The position numbers were made by a program, and so were the translations under genes. DNA of 64,000 nt from the NCBI RefSeq assembly GCF_020251205.1, contig NZ_JAIWYX010000012.1:1-64000 (forward strand). Direction: 5' to 3'. Position 1 is the first letter of the stretch. Every line of letters begins with the position of its first letter. A model generated the notes under the pieces. The model was not told where the DNA came from. It searched no databases and saw nothing but the letters and a program-made list of their open reading frames with translations. Of the stretch, positions 18,961 through 27,849 are shown piece after piece. The stretch comes from Arthrobacter sp. M4. Its GTDB lineage: Bacteria; Actinomycetota; Actinomycetes; Actinomycetales; Micrococcaceae.

Positions 18961-19005
18961 CTGATTCGGCTGGCGCGACGGGTGTTGCACGGCAAGAATG
19001 GCTTC

Positions 19006-20094
19006 ATGCAGCTGCCGGTCATGCCTCCTGTTGCGCCCATGCTCGCCAAAGCGGTGGACTCCATCCCGGATGGGTCCATGAGCTACGAGCCAAAATGGGA
19101 TGGATTCCGCTCCATTGTGTTCCGTGACGGTGACGACATCGAGATCGGGAGCCGCAACGAGAAACCCATGAACCGGTACTTCCCGGAGCTGGTTGCCGCT
19201 TTCAAGGCCGAGCTGCCACCGCGGTGCGTGGTGGACGGCGAGATTGTCCTGGTGGGCGCGTCCGGGGACCGTTTGGATTTCGAGACCCTGCAGCAACGCA
19301 TCCACCCTGCGGCCAGCCGGGTCAAACTACTGTCCGAACAGACGCCGGCCAAGTTCGTTGCATTCGACCTACTGGCGTTGGACGACGAAGACCTCACTGG
19401 GAGGCCATTCGCCGAGCGGCGGGCGTTGCTCGAAGCAGCGCTCGCCGAAGCGAAGGCCCCCATCCACCTCACGGCTACAACAAGGAACAAGGAAACCGCC
19501 GAGCAGTGGTTCCACCAGTTCGAGGGTGCTGGTCTGGATGGCCTCCTGGCCAAGCCCTTGGACGGCACCTACCAGCCGGACAAACGCGTGATGTTCAAGA
19601 TCAAGCATCAGCGGACGGCAGACTGCGTTGTTGCCGGTTACCGCACTCATAAGAGCGGCGATGACCGTATCGGATCGTTGTTGTTGGGGCTTTATGACGA
19701 CGGCGGCCGGCTGGCCAGCGTGGGCGTTGTGGGTTCGTTTTCCTTGCAGCGCCGCAAGGAACTTTTTGAGGAACTCCAGCCGCTGGTCACTGATTTCGAC
19801 GAGCATCCGTGGGCGTGGGCCAAGCAGGAAGAAGGCAGCCGGACGCCGCGCAACGCTGAAGGCAGCCGCTGGAGTGCGGGGAAGGACTTGTCCTTCACGC
19901 CCCTGCGGCCCGAGCTTGTGGTGGAAGTCGCCTACGACCACATGGAAGGGGAGCGGTTCCGCCACACCGCCCAATTCGTACGCTGGCGGCCGGACCGGGA
20001 GCCGGAATCCTGCACGTACGAGCAGCTTGAGGAACCCGTGAAGTTCGATCTGGACGCTGTCCTCAATACTGGTCGCGGGACAATGGAATCATGA
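19006..20094 (+). CDS. ligC: ATP-dependent DNA ligase, LigC type
   Basis: 362 residues if the ATG at 19006 is used; in-frame GTG/TTG starts lie at 18982-18985 and no strong SD distinguishes them. The catalytic Lys is at position 30 in EPKWDGFR (motif I). Motif III is VVDGEIVLV, motif IV EGAGLDGLLAK, motif V FKIKHQRTADCVVAG, followed by an OB-fold domain. It lacks polymerase and nuclease domains, unlike LigD. LigC enzymes act in DNA repair beside the NAD-dependent LigA. It overlaps yccF by ATGA. Confidence 0.88.
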   Translation: MQLPVMPPVAPMLAKAVDSIPDGSMSYEPKWDGFRSIVFRDGDDIEIGSRNEKPMNRYFPELVAAFKAELPPRCVVDGEIVLVGASGDRLDFETLQQRIHPAASRVKLLSEQTPAKFVAFDLLALDDEDLTGRPFAERRALLEAALAEAKAPIHLTATTRNKETAEQWFHQFEGAGLDGLLAKPLDGTYQPDKRVMFKIKHQRTADCVVAGYRTHKSGDDRIGSLLLGLYDDGGRLASVGVVGSFSLQRRKELFEELQPLVTDFDEHPWAWAKQEEGSRTPRNAEGSRWSAGKDLSFTPLRPELVVEVAYDHMEGERFRHTAQFVRWRPDREPESCTYEQLEEPVKFDLDAVLNTGRGTMES

Positions 20095-20492
20095 AGACCT
20101 TGCTCAATATCATCTGGCTGGTTTTTGGCGGGCTGTGGCTGGCCCTTGGGTATTTCCTGGCTGGAATTGTGTGCTGCCTGCTGATCATCACAATTCCGTG
20201 GGGGATTGCCTCGTTCCGTATTGCGTCCTACACCCTGTGGCCGTTTGGACGGATGGTGGTGGACAAGCCGGGCGGGCAAAACGTATTCACGCTCCTCGGG
20301 AACGTGATTTGGCTTCTTGTAGCCGGCATCTGGATCGCCATTGGTCACGTCATTACGGCAATCGCCATGGCGCTCACCATCATTGGCATCCCGCTGGCAA
20401 TCGCCAACCTGAAACTCATTCCGGTGTCCCTGATGCCGCTGGGCAAGCAGATCGTACCCACGGACCGCCCGTTCGTACGCAGCTACCGCTGA
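20091..20492 (+). CDS. yccF: YccF family inner-membrane protein
   Basis: 133 residues with two copies of the YccF domain, each a membrane hairpin: NIIWLVFGGLWLALGYFLAG...IPWGIASFRIASYTLWPFGR and NVIWLLVAGIWIAIGHV...IIGIPLAIANLKLIPVSLMPLGK. The function of YccF is unknown. The start overlaps the ligase stop (ATGA), so it is translationally coupled to ligC, though no functional link is known. Confidence 0.88.
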   Translation: MKTLLNIIWLVFGGLWLALGYFLAGIVCCLLIITIPWGIASFRIASYTLWPFGRMVVDKPGGQNVFTLLGNVIWLLVAGIWIAIGHVITAIAMALTIIGIPLAIANLKLIPVSLMPLGKQIVPTDRPFVRSYR

Positions 20493-20518
20493 AATACAGC
20501 TAGCGCTGAAATACAGCT
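20487..20518. repeat. 17-bp tandem duplication at the yccF stop codon
   Basis: CGCTGAAATACAGCT occurs at 20487-20501 and again at 20504-20518. The first copy contains the yccF stop; the second carries the same TGA downstream. It is a small, probably neutral duplication. Confidence 0.85.
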
Positions 20519-20532
20519 CGGGCGCCTATACC

Positions 20533-21003
20533 TCACTCCGGGCTAGCCTTGGGGCCTGTGCTCATCGACGCCCACCACACCTTGGGTTCAGCAACGGTGA
20601 AGCGCCGGCCTGAGACGGAGTCGGGCGTCACTCGCACAAAATGGTCCTTGCCCCCGGCTTCCCACGGGAACAGCATCAGTGACGCGGAATCAAGGACGTC
20701 CTCCGTGCGGTTGATGGCCGAGGCCCGGCCTTTGACCACAACACTCCACGCCACGCCCTTCTCCGCGTCAACACCGTCGGCTTCCACTGCCACGGGGTTT
20801 TCAGAAAGTGCCGCAGAAAGTTTGGTGCCGGATCCGGTCCGGAACACGAGGGTTCCGTGGTCCACTGTGTAGTTCACCGGGAAAATGTCCGGATGGTCTT
20901 CCACCCATACGGCCAGGCGGCCAACCGACACACCTCGTAGGAGCTGCCAGCATTCGTGGGACTCGAGTTGTTGCGTGGCCGGAGTTGCAGGATTCTCGCT
21001 CAT
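20533..21003 (-). CDS. Pyridoxamine 5'-phosphate oxidase family protein (FMN-binding split barrel)
   Basis: 156 residues. The core ECWQLLRGVSVGRLAVWVEDHPDIFPVNYTVDHGTLVFRTGSGTKL is the usual start of the PPOX-like split barrel in actinobacteria. It continues with VAVEADGVDAEKGVAWSVVVKGRA. Such proteins bind FMN, F420 or haem, and the ligand cannot be told here. It is not PdxH itself, which is longer and has other substrate motifs. Confidence 0.82.
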   Translation of the reverse strand: MSENPATPATQQLESHECWQLLRGVSVGRLAVWVEDHPDIFPVNYTVDHGTLVFRTGSGTKLSAALSENPVAVEADGVDAEKGVAWSVVVKGRASAINRTEDVLDSASLMLFPWEAGGKDHFVRVTPDSVSGRRFTVAEPKVWWASMSTGPKASPE

Positions 21004-21051
21004 GGCCCGAACCTACGCCTGTGTGCAGGCGCCCGCTAGGGCATTTGGGCC

Positions 21052-21864
21052 CTACGCGAGGCGCCGGAAGACGCCGTCACGCAACAATGCCACAGCGGAA
21101 CTGCCGTCCAGCTCCGCGGCGATCCCGACGTCGTCGGCGTATCCCTCACCAACCAGCTCCCGGCCGCTGGAGCAGTCGCGGAGCATCTCAAGCAGGCGCG
21201 GCTCGGCCGCGTCGAACACCGCCTTGGCAGCCAAGGCCTCCGGAGAGTAGCCGTGTACGCCCTGTTCGGCCTCATAACCGCCCTTCCCGGCCGCGACCAG
21301 GCCCGCGATGAAAGCGCCTGCCCCGATTTGGTCCTCCACACACGGCCGAATGGACTCGTCCGGCCAGCGTTCACCGGCGGCCACGATGGCCACCACTGCT
21401 TCAGCCGGCAGCGTGGCGGCCACCCAGGCGGCAGTGGCTCCGGCGTTCCGCAGGGAAACGGCGGCGACCAGCGGGACTTCACTGGCCAGGGCGTGGGCGA
21501 TCGTCGAGCCGTTAGGCGACGGCAGCACCACACGCTCAAGGGTTTCAGCGGCCCTGAGGCTGGCGGGCGACAAGCTGAGTCCGCCGCCGTTTCGCGGGCC
21601 CGCCAGCTGCGCATCGTGGTGGGCGGCGAAGTCCTCGGCCGTGGCGTCTTTCCACGGGTACGGGAAAACCTCGGCGCCGCGGTCCAGGGCCACACTCACG
21701 CACGTGGTAAACGACAACACATCCACCACAACAGCAAGGTCGGCCCCCGGAGCCACCACATTTGCTCCGTTGAGTCCCCACTCGAATCGGACCGAATAGG
21801 GCAGTTGGCGGTGGACCGCGCTGGCTGAGTGTACGTGGAGGATGTGTGAGTGGGGTGCGTTCAT
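21052..21864 (-). CDS. comB: 2-phosphosulfolactate phosphatase family protein
   Basis: 270 residues of the ComB fold. Signature segments are VVVDVLSFTTCVSVALDRGAEVFPYPW, VVLPSPNGSTIAHAL, and CVEDQIGAGAFIAGL. In archaea ComB serves coenzyme M synthesis; in bacteria without that pathway the substrate is uncertain, so the symbol marks family only. It begins inside the end of the DUF4031-HD gene (ATGA overlap), so the pair is an operon. Confidence 0.8.
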   Translation of the reverse strand: MNAPHSHILHVHSASAVHRQLPYSVRFEWGLNGANVVAPGADLAVVVDVLSFTTCVSVALDRGAEVFPYPWKDATAEDFAAHHDAQLAGPRNGGGLSLSPASLRAAETLERVVLPSPNGSTIAHALASEVPLVAAVSLRNAGATAAWVAATLPAEAVVAIVAAGERWPDESIRPCVEDQIGAGAFIAGLVAAGKGGYEAEQGVHGYSPEALAAKAVFDAAEPRLLEMLRDCSSGRELVGEGYADDVGIAAELDGSSAVALLRDGVFRRLA

Positions 21865-22727
21865 GCCAGTTCACGCTCCAGGTTCCGGTGCGCGGCCTCG
21901 AGCCATAGTTCCCGCGCCTTGCGGCTGTGGAAGAGCGGGTCCAGCTCCAGCAGATGGCGTACGACGGCGGTACGGCCGCGGGCGAAGTCATCGTCCGGAA
22001 TGTGGGCGTAGTCTTCCCGGACGGCGGTGAGGTAGCGGGCGTAGGCATCTGGTTCGCCGCCCAGGACGGAGAGGTCGGCGTCGCAGAGCAGCGCGCCGTC
22101 GTCGTCGTTGCTTTCCGGCCGGTGGGTGGCAGTTAGGCGGACCAGCCGCGCAACTTCACTGACTTCCGGGGCAGGCAGGCCGGCGTCCGTTAGGCGCTGT
22201 TCGGCGAGCTGCGCGGATTCTTCTTCGTCCTGCCCGGCCACGCCCTCGTAGACGGCGTCGTGGAACCAGGCCGCCAGGAGCACCGTGCGGGGAGCGCCAC
22301 CGGGGGCGAGCAGGTCCAAGGCCTCCAGCACAGACAGCAGGTGCGTGCGGCTGTGGTACCTGCGGTGCTCCTCGCCCCAGCGTTCCAGCAGTTCGAACCC
22401 CAGCTCCTCATGTCCGGGAAGGACGGCGTTCCAGCGTTCCAGGAGCGGAACTGTGAGCGTTTTGCTGCGTTGGCGGGCGGGTATGCGGAGGCCGCTGGCG
22501 ATCAGTTTCCGGACCAGGACACGGGCTTCCACGGGGATTGCTCCCGCCGCTACCAGGCCTTGGTACCGTCGCTCGGGGACGTCGTAGTGGTCGCCGTCGA
22601 ACGCGCGCTCCGGGATGCCATTGGCTTGCGCGAAGGCATGGAGTTCGTCGAGTGACTCGTCGGAGACCAAGTGCGAAAACACGGTCCCATGGGCGGGCCA
22701 CAACGGCGGATCCACGTACACAGCCAT
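21861..22727 (-). CDS. DUF4031 domain fused to an HD-type phosphohydrolase domain
   Basis: 288 residues. Residues 1-85 are DUF4031 (MAVYVDPPLWPAHGTVFSHLVSD...GIPERAFDGDHYDVPERRY). The rest is an HD-superfamily phosphohydrolase with HSRTHLLSVLEALD, the metal pair AAWFHDAVYE and a later DADLSVLG. Such fusions are common in actinobacteria; the substrate is unknown. It is the first gene of a coupled pair with the ComB-like gene. Confidence 0.82.
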   Translation of the reverse strand: MAVYVDPPLWPAHGTVFSHLVSDESLDELHAFAQANGIPERAFDGDHYDVPERRYQGLVAAGAIPVEARVLVRKLIASGLRIPARQRSKTLTVPLLERWNAVLPGHEELGFELLERWGEEHRRYHSRTHLLSVLEALDLLAPGGAPRTVLLAAWFHDAVYEGVAGQDEEESAQLAEQRLTDAGLPAPEVSEVARLVRLTATHRPESNDDDGALLCDADLSVLGGEPDAYARYLTAVREDYAHIPDDDFARGRTAVVRHLLELDPLFHSRKARELWLEAAHRNLERELA

Positions 22728-22746
22728 GGCGACAGTGTAGACCTAG

Positions 22747-23205
22747 CTAGCAGACTGCCACCTGCGGTGAGTTGCTGGACCAGGTGTTGGTGGCGCTGAA
22801 CTTCTGGATTGCGTCGACGGAGTATTTCCAGCCATTTCCGCCGCCATTCGGCGAGGTGTAGACGACGCTTTGGGACAGGTCAACCGTGGCGACTTTACCG
22901 GTGGAGTTATACACACTGAGCGTGTAGCCGGTTGCGCCCTGCACTGTGCCATGCGAAACAACCGTCAAGGTGAGGCTGTATTTGCCGCTGGAACCCACAG
23001 GCAGGCAGACCGGCGTCACTACGTTGTTGGTGGGTGAAGCGATGGTCGTGGTGGTCGCTGAGGTGCGCTGGCCGGACACGTTAGTGGTGGCCGTCGCCAC
23101 GAAGGCCGCTTCGGCCAGCCCTGGCGCGACGGCCAAGGCGGCAGCGAGCACGACGGCGGCAGCCGCAACGCGGCCTGTCCGGCGTCGGCGGTGCTCGCTG
23201 AACAC
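22747..23205 (-). CDS. Secreted protein, probable SipW-type substrate
   Basis: 152 residues. A basic start (HRRRRTGR) is followed by VAAAAVVLAAALAVAPGLAEAAFVATATTNVSG. The AAF-ATAT motif after the hydrophobic core resembles the SipW-dependent signal peptides of TasA/camelysin proteins. The mature part is Thr/Ser/Val-rich and beta-like (KYSLTLTVVSHGTVQGATGYTLSVYNS), ending in Cys; a second Cys is in VTPVCLPVG. Its position just after a SipW-like peptidase and a TasA-like gene suggests a fibre or surface component. Confidence 0.65.
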   Translation of the reverse strand: MFSEHRRRRTGRVAAAAVVLAAALAVAPGLAEAAFVATATTNVSGQRTSATTTTIASPTNNVVTPVCLPVGSSGKYSLTLTVVSHGTVQGATGYTLSVYNSTGKVATVDLSQSVVYTSPNGGGNGWKYSVDAIQKFSATNTWSSNSPQVAVC

Positions 23206-23250
23206 GAAGGTTCCTTTCGCTCTCAGGGCTTGCTGCGGCAGTGGGAAAGT

Positions 23251-23901
23251 CTATTCAGTGCCCTCGGCAGGACGCCGGCCGGGTCGCTTCCAGATGTTAA
23301 CCAGCAGCATCGCCACCAGGAGGGTCGGGGCGGCGTACATCAGGGTGGTGCGGACGATCGGTTCACGCAGCGCCCGGATGGCGGTGCCGAGGTACGGGAC
23401 GGTGAAAGCATGCCGATCGATGGTTAGTTCAGTGAGCGTGGCGGTCCACGGGTCGGCGCCGTTGTTGGCGTCCCCTTTGGTGCGGATCGCAGCAGCACCG
23501 GAAGGGGTGGACTGGACCTCGATGATGCGGTGCGTCTCCACGCGGTGGTCTTCCACGGGAATGCTGAAGGTGACGATGTCCCCCACCTTGAGGTCGCTCA
23601 CAGGGACGCGAGTGGTCACCACAACATCGCCGGGGTTGATGAGCGGCGACATGCTGCCGGTCAGCATGGTGGACGTTTGATAGCCGAAGATCCTGGGACC
23701 GATGGCCAAGAAGATGAAAGAGGCCACTGCCACCATCAGCAACGCCGTCGCGATGCTCCGGGCGACGAAGCGGAGTCCCTTGGCGACAATCCTGCCGGCA
23801 CCCGTCGACACCCGCGTCCCACGGGTGCCTTCGGCAGGTTTTCCAACCGCAGGCGCGTCGACGTCCTTCGGGACATCGGCGACTGGCGCTGCAATGGTCA
23901 T
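23251..23901 (-). CDS. sipW: Signal peptidase I, SipW (ER/archaeal) type
   Basis: 216 residues. The catalytic Ser lies in MLTGSMSPLINPGDVVVTTRV and the catalytic base is His rather than Lys in VETHRIIEVQ, which defines the SipW/Sec11-like branch. GDANNGADPWTA is the third box. Membrane spans flank the domain (ATALLMVAVASFIFLAIGP near residue 55 and TTLMYAAPTLLVAMLLVNIW near the end). It is flanked by two proteins with SipW-type signals and probably processes both. Confidence 0.88.
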   Translation of the reverse strand: MTIAAPVADVPKDVDAPAVGKPAEGTRGTRVSTGAGRIVAKGLRFVARSIATALLMVAVASFIFLAIGPRIFGYQTSTMLTGSMSPLINPGDVVVTTRVPVSDLKVGDIVTFSIPVEDHRVETHRIIEVQSTPSGAAAIRTKGDANNGADPWTATLTELTIDRHAFTVPYLGTAIRALREPIVRTTLMYAAPTLLVAMLLVNIWKRPGRRPAEGTE

Positions 23902-23983
23902 GGTGGCCTCTTCCGAGTGGTCCGCTCCCGGACCGCCGGTTGGGCGGCGGCCCGGGAGGGGTCTTGGGGGGATGGAGGGAGGT

Positions 23984-24610
23984 TTAGCGGTTGGTGGCGG
24001 AGCGCTGCGTGCCGGTGAAGGTGAAGCCGACCACGCTGTTCTTGGCCTGGAACGTGTTGTCCGCGGTGGTGGGCAGGGTCAGGGTCACGCGCAGGTAGTC
24101 GTTGGTGCCGGCGGTGACGGTGTTCAGGTTGGCCAGGGCCAGGTTGGAGCCGATCACGGCGCGGCTTGCCAGGACGGTGCTGCTGGTGCCACCGGTGCAG
24201 GAGTAGGTGAGGGCGGGGGAGGTGCCGGCCTCGGTCCACGGAACCGAGCAGGCATCGATCTGGACCTGGAGGCCGTTGGTGGCGTCGGTGTCCAGCAGGG
24301 AGGAGGTGGTGGCCGCGGTGGTCAGGGTGACGGAGGCCAGGTTCTGGTTGCCGGTGTTGCTCAGGGTCACGGCGCGCTGGATGGTGTCGCCGGGGACGAC
24401 GCCGGTGGCTCCTACGTTGAGCCGGTTGTTCGCGGTGCCGGAGGTGCCCAGGGCGATATTCACGGTGCCGGACGTGACGTCGGAGGATGCCGAGGTGGTG
24501 GAGGTGAACGCACCGTAGGTTCCCATGCCGGCAACCGCGGCGGCCGTGCCCATCAGGGCCAGGGAAGCCAGAACCTTGCCAGAGGTGCTGTTCAGGTTGA
24601 GACCCTTCAT
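23984..24610 (-). CDS. TasA/camelysin-like secreted protein with SipW-type signal peptide
   Basis: 208 residues from the ATG at 24610 (AAGGAG 5-6 bases upstream). The signal KVLASLALMGTAAAVAGMGTYGAFTSTTSASS is of the SipW-dependent type. The mature protein has the beta-rich pattern of TasA/camelysin: VTSGTVNIALG, VVPGDTIQRAVTLSNTGNQNLASVTLTT, and DYLRVTLTLPTTADNTF. TasA relatives build extracellular fibres in Bacillus; a structural surface role is likely here but not shown. It is the first gene of the sipW cluster, preceded by repeated operator-like sites. Confidence 0.8.
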   Translation of the reverse strand: MKGLNLNSTSGKVLASLALMGTAAAVAGMGTYGAFTSTTSASSDVTSGTVNIALGTSGTANNRLNVGATGVVPGDTIQRAVTLSNTGNQNLASVTLTTAATTSSLLDTDATNGLQVQIDACSVPWTEAGTSPALTYSCTGGTSSTVLASRAVIGSNLALANLNTVTAGTNDYLRVTLTLPTTADNTFQAKNSVVGFTFTGTQRSATNR

Positions 24611-24737
24611 GACTGCTCCTTGATATGCGGCCACTCCCAGCGCGGCCAATTTGTCTTTGCTTCAGCCCCCAGCGGGCTGCTGCACTCACTATCCCGAGGA
24701 AGAATCAAGGAACTGGATGGGTAAACGGAAAAGGTTG

Positions 24738-24786
24738 CTCAAGAAACTGAGTACTCGCCTCAAGATCGGCTCAAGTTTCTGAGTAC
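24738..24786. repeat. Paired 17-bp direct repeats upstream of the tasA-like/sipW cluster
   Basis: CTCAAGAAACTGAGTAC (24738-24754) and CTCAAGTTTCTGAGTAC (24770-24786) are identical except for AAA/TTT. Each contains an inverted CTCA/TGAG pair, and an extra CTCAAG lies between them at 24759-24764. The copies start exactly 32 bases apart, about three helical turns. They lie 128-176 bases before the tasA-like start and look like regulator binding sites. Confidence 0.65.
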
Positions 24787-24873
24787 ACGCGTGTTGAATT
24801 TGCTTTTTGGGGCTCCCATTCGTTATTCGAACGAGTAATTACGTGCTTTAGGCACCTCTGCCAAAACGGCGAA

Positions 24874-24899
24874 GTGGCCGGGATATATATCCCGGCCAC
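24874..24899. terminator. 26-base perfect palindrome, probable terminator
   Basis: GTGGCCGGGATAT followed by its exact complement ATATCCCGGCCAC. On the plus strand it is followed by AAATAAATTTAG. On the minus strand it lies downstream of a truncated gene remnant, whose old terminator it may be. Confidence 0.55.
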
Positions 24900-24927
24900 A
24901 AATAAATTTAGTACCTAGTTTGCGTAA

Positions 24928-25080
24928 TTACATTCCCGGTATTGCGAGCGATTCATAGATCTGGATTGTTGCTCCTTCCCCGGTCATAAAATGCGGGTGG
25001 TCCTTCAGGAGATCCAGCAAGGCCTCCTGGGACTCAGCCTGAATCAGGCTGTAGCCGGGGTGTGCCGAAGTGTCTGGACA
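24928..25080 (-). pseudogene. C-terminal remnant of a YCII-related (DGPF-type) protein
   Basis: Minus-strand codons read [25 protein letters not shown] and IQIYESLAIPGM and a stop, which is the usual C-terminal end of small YCII-related/DGPF proteins (about 110-120 residues). The N-terminal half is missing and the frame runs back into the clpB promoter region. No start or SD is visible, so it is a truncated leftover. Confidence 0.5.
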
Positions 25081-25127
25081 CAAGTTTCGCCGTGGGCAAA
25101 CATTGACCACGGGAAGCTATCGAGCAA

Positions 25128-25150
25128 AGTTGAGCGTAGTAGACTCAACT
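25128..25150. promoter_or_regulatory. HspR-binding site (HAIR element) before clpB
   Basis: TTGAGCGTAGTAGACTCAA (25130-25148) matches the actinobacterial HAIR consensus CTTGAGT-N7-ACTCAAG with one change per core, and the inverted repeat extends to AGTTGAG/CTCAACT. It lies about 50 bases before the clpB start. HspR represses clpB and dnaK operons through this element in Streptomyces and mycobacteria, so heat-shock control of clpB is expected. Confidence 0.8.
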
Positions 25151-25198
25151 TTGAATAGCAGCACGTCGTACAGGCTTACCCCCGAAAGGAGCTCTTCT

Positions 25199-27847
25199 TT
25201 GGACGTCAAATTCACCACCAAGAGCCAGGAGGCCCTTTCCGCGGCCGCCATGAATGCATCAACGGCGGGGAATCCGCAGTTGGAACCGGCTCATCTCCTG
25301 AAGGCCCTAATGGACCAGCGCGACGGCGTGGCTGTCGCCCTCCTGCGCGCCACCGGCGCCGACCCTGACTCAGTCAGCGTCCAGGCGAGCTCGGCGATCA
25401 AGGCGATGCCGTCGTCGTCGGGCAGTTCGGTTCAACAGGCCCAGCTGTCCCGCCAATCCCTTCAGGTAATCCAGGCCGCCCAGAACGAGGCTGACAAGTT
25501 GGGAGACTCCTTTGTCTCCACGGAACACCTGCTGCTGGGACTCTCGGCCGGCAGTGACGGCGTAGGCAAGTTGCTTCGCGACGCTGGAGCCTCCCACGAA
25601 GCGCTCCTCGCCGCCCTGCCTGGTGTCCGCGGCGACCGCAAGGTCACGTCGCCGGACCCGGAAAACACCTTCCAGGCGCTGGAGAAGTTTGGCACAGACC
25701 TCACTGCCGTAGCGCGTTCCGGCAAGCTCGACCCCGTGATCGGGCGCGATTCGGAGATCCGGCGCGTGGTGCAGGTCCTGAGTCGGCGCACTAAGAACAA
25801 TCCGGTGCTCATCGGCGAACCTGGCGTTGGCAAGACGGCCGTCGTGGAGGGCTTGGCGCAGCGCATGGTGGCCGGCGACGTCCCGGAGAGCCTCCGCGGG
25901 AAGACGCTCATAGCCCTTGACCTGGCCTCCATGGTGGCCGGCGCCAAGTATCGCGGCGAGTTTGAGGAACGCCTGAAGGCCGTGCTGGAGGAGATCAAGA
26001 ACTCCGAAGGCCAGATTGTCACGTTCATCGATGAACTCCACACCGTGGTTGGCGCAGGTGCCACAGGCGAGAGCGCAATGGATGCCGGCAACATGCTCAA
26101 GCCGATGCTGGCCCGCGGGGAACTACGCCTCATCGGCGCTACCACCCTGGACGAATACCGGGAGAACATCGAGAAAGACCCTGCGCTGGAGCGCCGTTTC
26201 CAGCAGGTGTACGTCGGCGAGCCCAGCGTGGAAGACACCATTGGCATCCTCCGCGGCTTGAAGGAACGTTACGAAGCGCACCACAAGGTGGCCATCGCCG
26301 ATTCGGCGTTGGTCGCTGCCGCCACGCTGTCCAACCGCTACATTTCCGGACGCCAACTGCCGGACAAGGCTATCGACCTCGTGGATGAGGCCGCGTCGAG
26401 GCTTCGAATGGAGATCGACTCGGCACCGGAGGAAATCGATCAGCTTCGCCGCGCAGTGGACCGGCTGACGATGGAAGAACTGGCCCTCCAGGGCGAAACG
26501 GATGCTGCTTCCGTTGAACGCCTGGCTGCGTTGCGTGCTGACATGGCTGACAAGAAGGAGCAGCTGGCCGCGCTCAACGCCCGCTGGGAGGCCGAAAAGG
26601 CTGGCCTCAACCGCGTTGGTGAACTCAAGGCCAAGATCGACGAACTCCGCTCGGCCTCGGACAAATACCAGCGCGAGGGAGACCTCGAATCCGCTTCCCG
26701 CATCCTCTACGGGGAACTTCCCGCACTGGAGCGTGAGCTCAGCGCGGCCGCAGCAGAGGAGTCGGCCCAGACGGAGAAACAGGCTCCAATGGTGGCGGAG
26801 GAAGTCACCGCCAACGACATCGCCGAGGTCATTTCCGCCTGGACCGGCATCCCGGCAGGACGTATGCTGCAGGGCGAATCGCAAAAGCTCCTACACATGG
26901 AAGAAGAGCTCGGCAGGCGCCTGATCGGGCAGTCCAAGGCCGTGGCCGCGGTGTCCGACGCCGTCCGCCGCGCCCGCGCCGGCATCAGCGATCCCAACCG
27001 CCCCACCGGTTCCTTCCTGTTCCTTGGTCCCACGGGTGTCGGCAAAACGGAACTCGCCAAAGCGCTGGCCGAGTTCCTGTTCGACGACGAACGGGCCATG
27101 GTGCGGCTCGACATGTCCGAATACTCCGAAAAGCACTCCGTTGCGCGCCTGGTCGGGGCTCCTCCCGGTTATGTCGGCTACGAGGAGGGCGGTCAGCTCA
27201 CCGAAGCCGTCCGCCGTCGCCCGTACACGGTGGTGCTGCTGGACGAGGTTGAAAAGGCGCACCCTGAGGTCTTCGACATCCTCCTGCAGGTGCTCGACGA
27301 CGGCCGCCTCACCGACGGGCAGGGCCGTACGGTCGACTTCCGGAACGCCATCCTGGTGCTAACGTCCAATCTCGGCAGCCAGTTCCTGGTGGACCCCAAC
27401 CTTGATGCCGCGGCCAAGAAGCAGGCTGTGATGAACGTGGTCAACGCCTCGTTCAAGCCCGAATTCCTGAACCGGCTGGACGAGATCGTACTCTTCGACG
27501 CCCTCAGCGTGGAGGAGCTCGCCCGGATCGTGGAACTGCAAGTGGCGGACCTGTCCCGGCGCCTCCACGAGCGGCGCCTGCAGCTTGAAGTCACTGATGG
27601 GGCCCGGGCTTGGCTGGCCATGACGGGCTACGATCCGGCGTACGGCGCCCGCCCGCTGCGGCGGCTGGTCCAGCGCGAGATCGGCGATCGTTTGGCTAGG
27701 GAGATCCTGGCAGGCAACATCTCCGACGGCGACACCGTGCTGGTTGACACATCTGCCGATGTGGACGAGCTCTCCGTCGAAGCGCTGGAGAAGCAGGGCG
27801 CGCTGGCCCTGTCCGGAGGTGGCCTCACGGTCCGGCGGAAGGAATAG
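25199..27847 (+). CDS. clpB: ATP-dependent disaggregase ClpB
   Basis: 882 residues from the TTG at 25199, chosen because GAAAGGAGC lies 8 bases before it and relatives start at [12 protein letters not shown]. Order: N-domain (1-150), AAA1 with Walker A GEPGVGKT near 206 and Walker B TFIDELH near 275, the long coiled-coil middle domain (about 400-540), AAA2 with Walker A GPTGVGKT near 610 and [20 protein letters not shown]. It works with DnaK to rescue aggregated proteins. The HAIR operator upstream indicates HspR control. Confidence 0.97.
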   Translation: MDVKFTTKSQEALSAAAMNASTAGNPQLEPAHLLKALMDQRDGVAVALLRATGADPDSVSVQASSAIKAMPSSSGSSVQQAQLSRQSLQVIQAAQNEADKLGDSFVSTEHLLLGLSAGSDGVGKLLRDAGASHEALLAALPGVRGDRKVTSPDPENTFQALEKFGTDLTAVARSGKLDPVIGRDSEIRRVVQVLSRRTKNNPVLIGEPGVGKTAVVEGLAQRMVAGDVPESLRGKTLIALDLASMVAGAKYRGEFEERLKAVLEEIKNSEGQIVTFIDELHTVVGAGATGESAMDAGNMLKPMLARGELRLIGATTLDEYRENIEKDPALERRFQQVYVGEPSVEDTIGILRGLKERYEAHHKVAIADSALVAAATLSNRYISGRQLPDKAIDLVDEAASRLRMEIDSAPEEIDQLRRAVDRLTMEELALQGETDAASVERLAALRADMADKKEQLAALNARWEAEKAGLNRVGELKAKIDELRSASDKYQREGDLESASRILYGELPALERELSAAAAEESAQTEKQAPMVAEEVTANDIAEVISAWTGIPAGRMLQGESQKLLHMEEELGRRLIGQSKAVAAVSDAVRRARAGISDPNRPTGSFLFLGPTGVGKTELAKALAEFLFDDERAMVRLDMSEYSEKHSVARLVGAPPGYVGYEEGGQLTEAVRRRPYTVVLLDEVEKAHPEVFDILLQVLDDGRLTDGQGRTVDFRNAILVLTSNLGSQFLVDPNLDAAAKKQAVMNVVNASFKPEFLNRLDEIVLFDALSVEELARIVELQVADLSRRLHERRLQLEVTDGARAWLAMTGYDPAYGARPLRRLVQREIGDRLAREILAGNISDGDTVLVDTSADVDELSVEALEKQGALALSGGGLTVRRKE

Positions 27848-27849
27848 CT

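Noticed and set aside
23702-24724. Long plus-strand frame over the sipW and tasA-like genes
   Set aside because: Gly-rich shadow of GC-rich minus-strand genes; no SD or homology.
24835-24932. GTAATTACG and CGTAATTAC flanking the 26-base palindrome
   Set aside because: Short AT-rich inverted words; could be mobile-element ends but nothing inside supports this.
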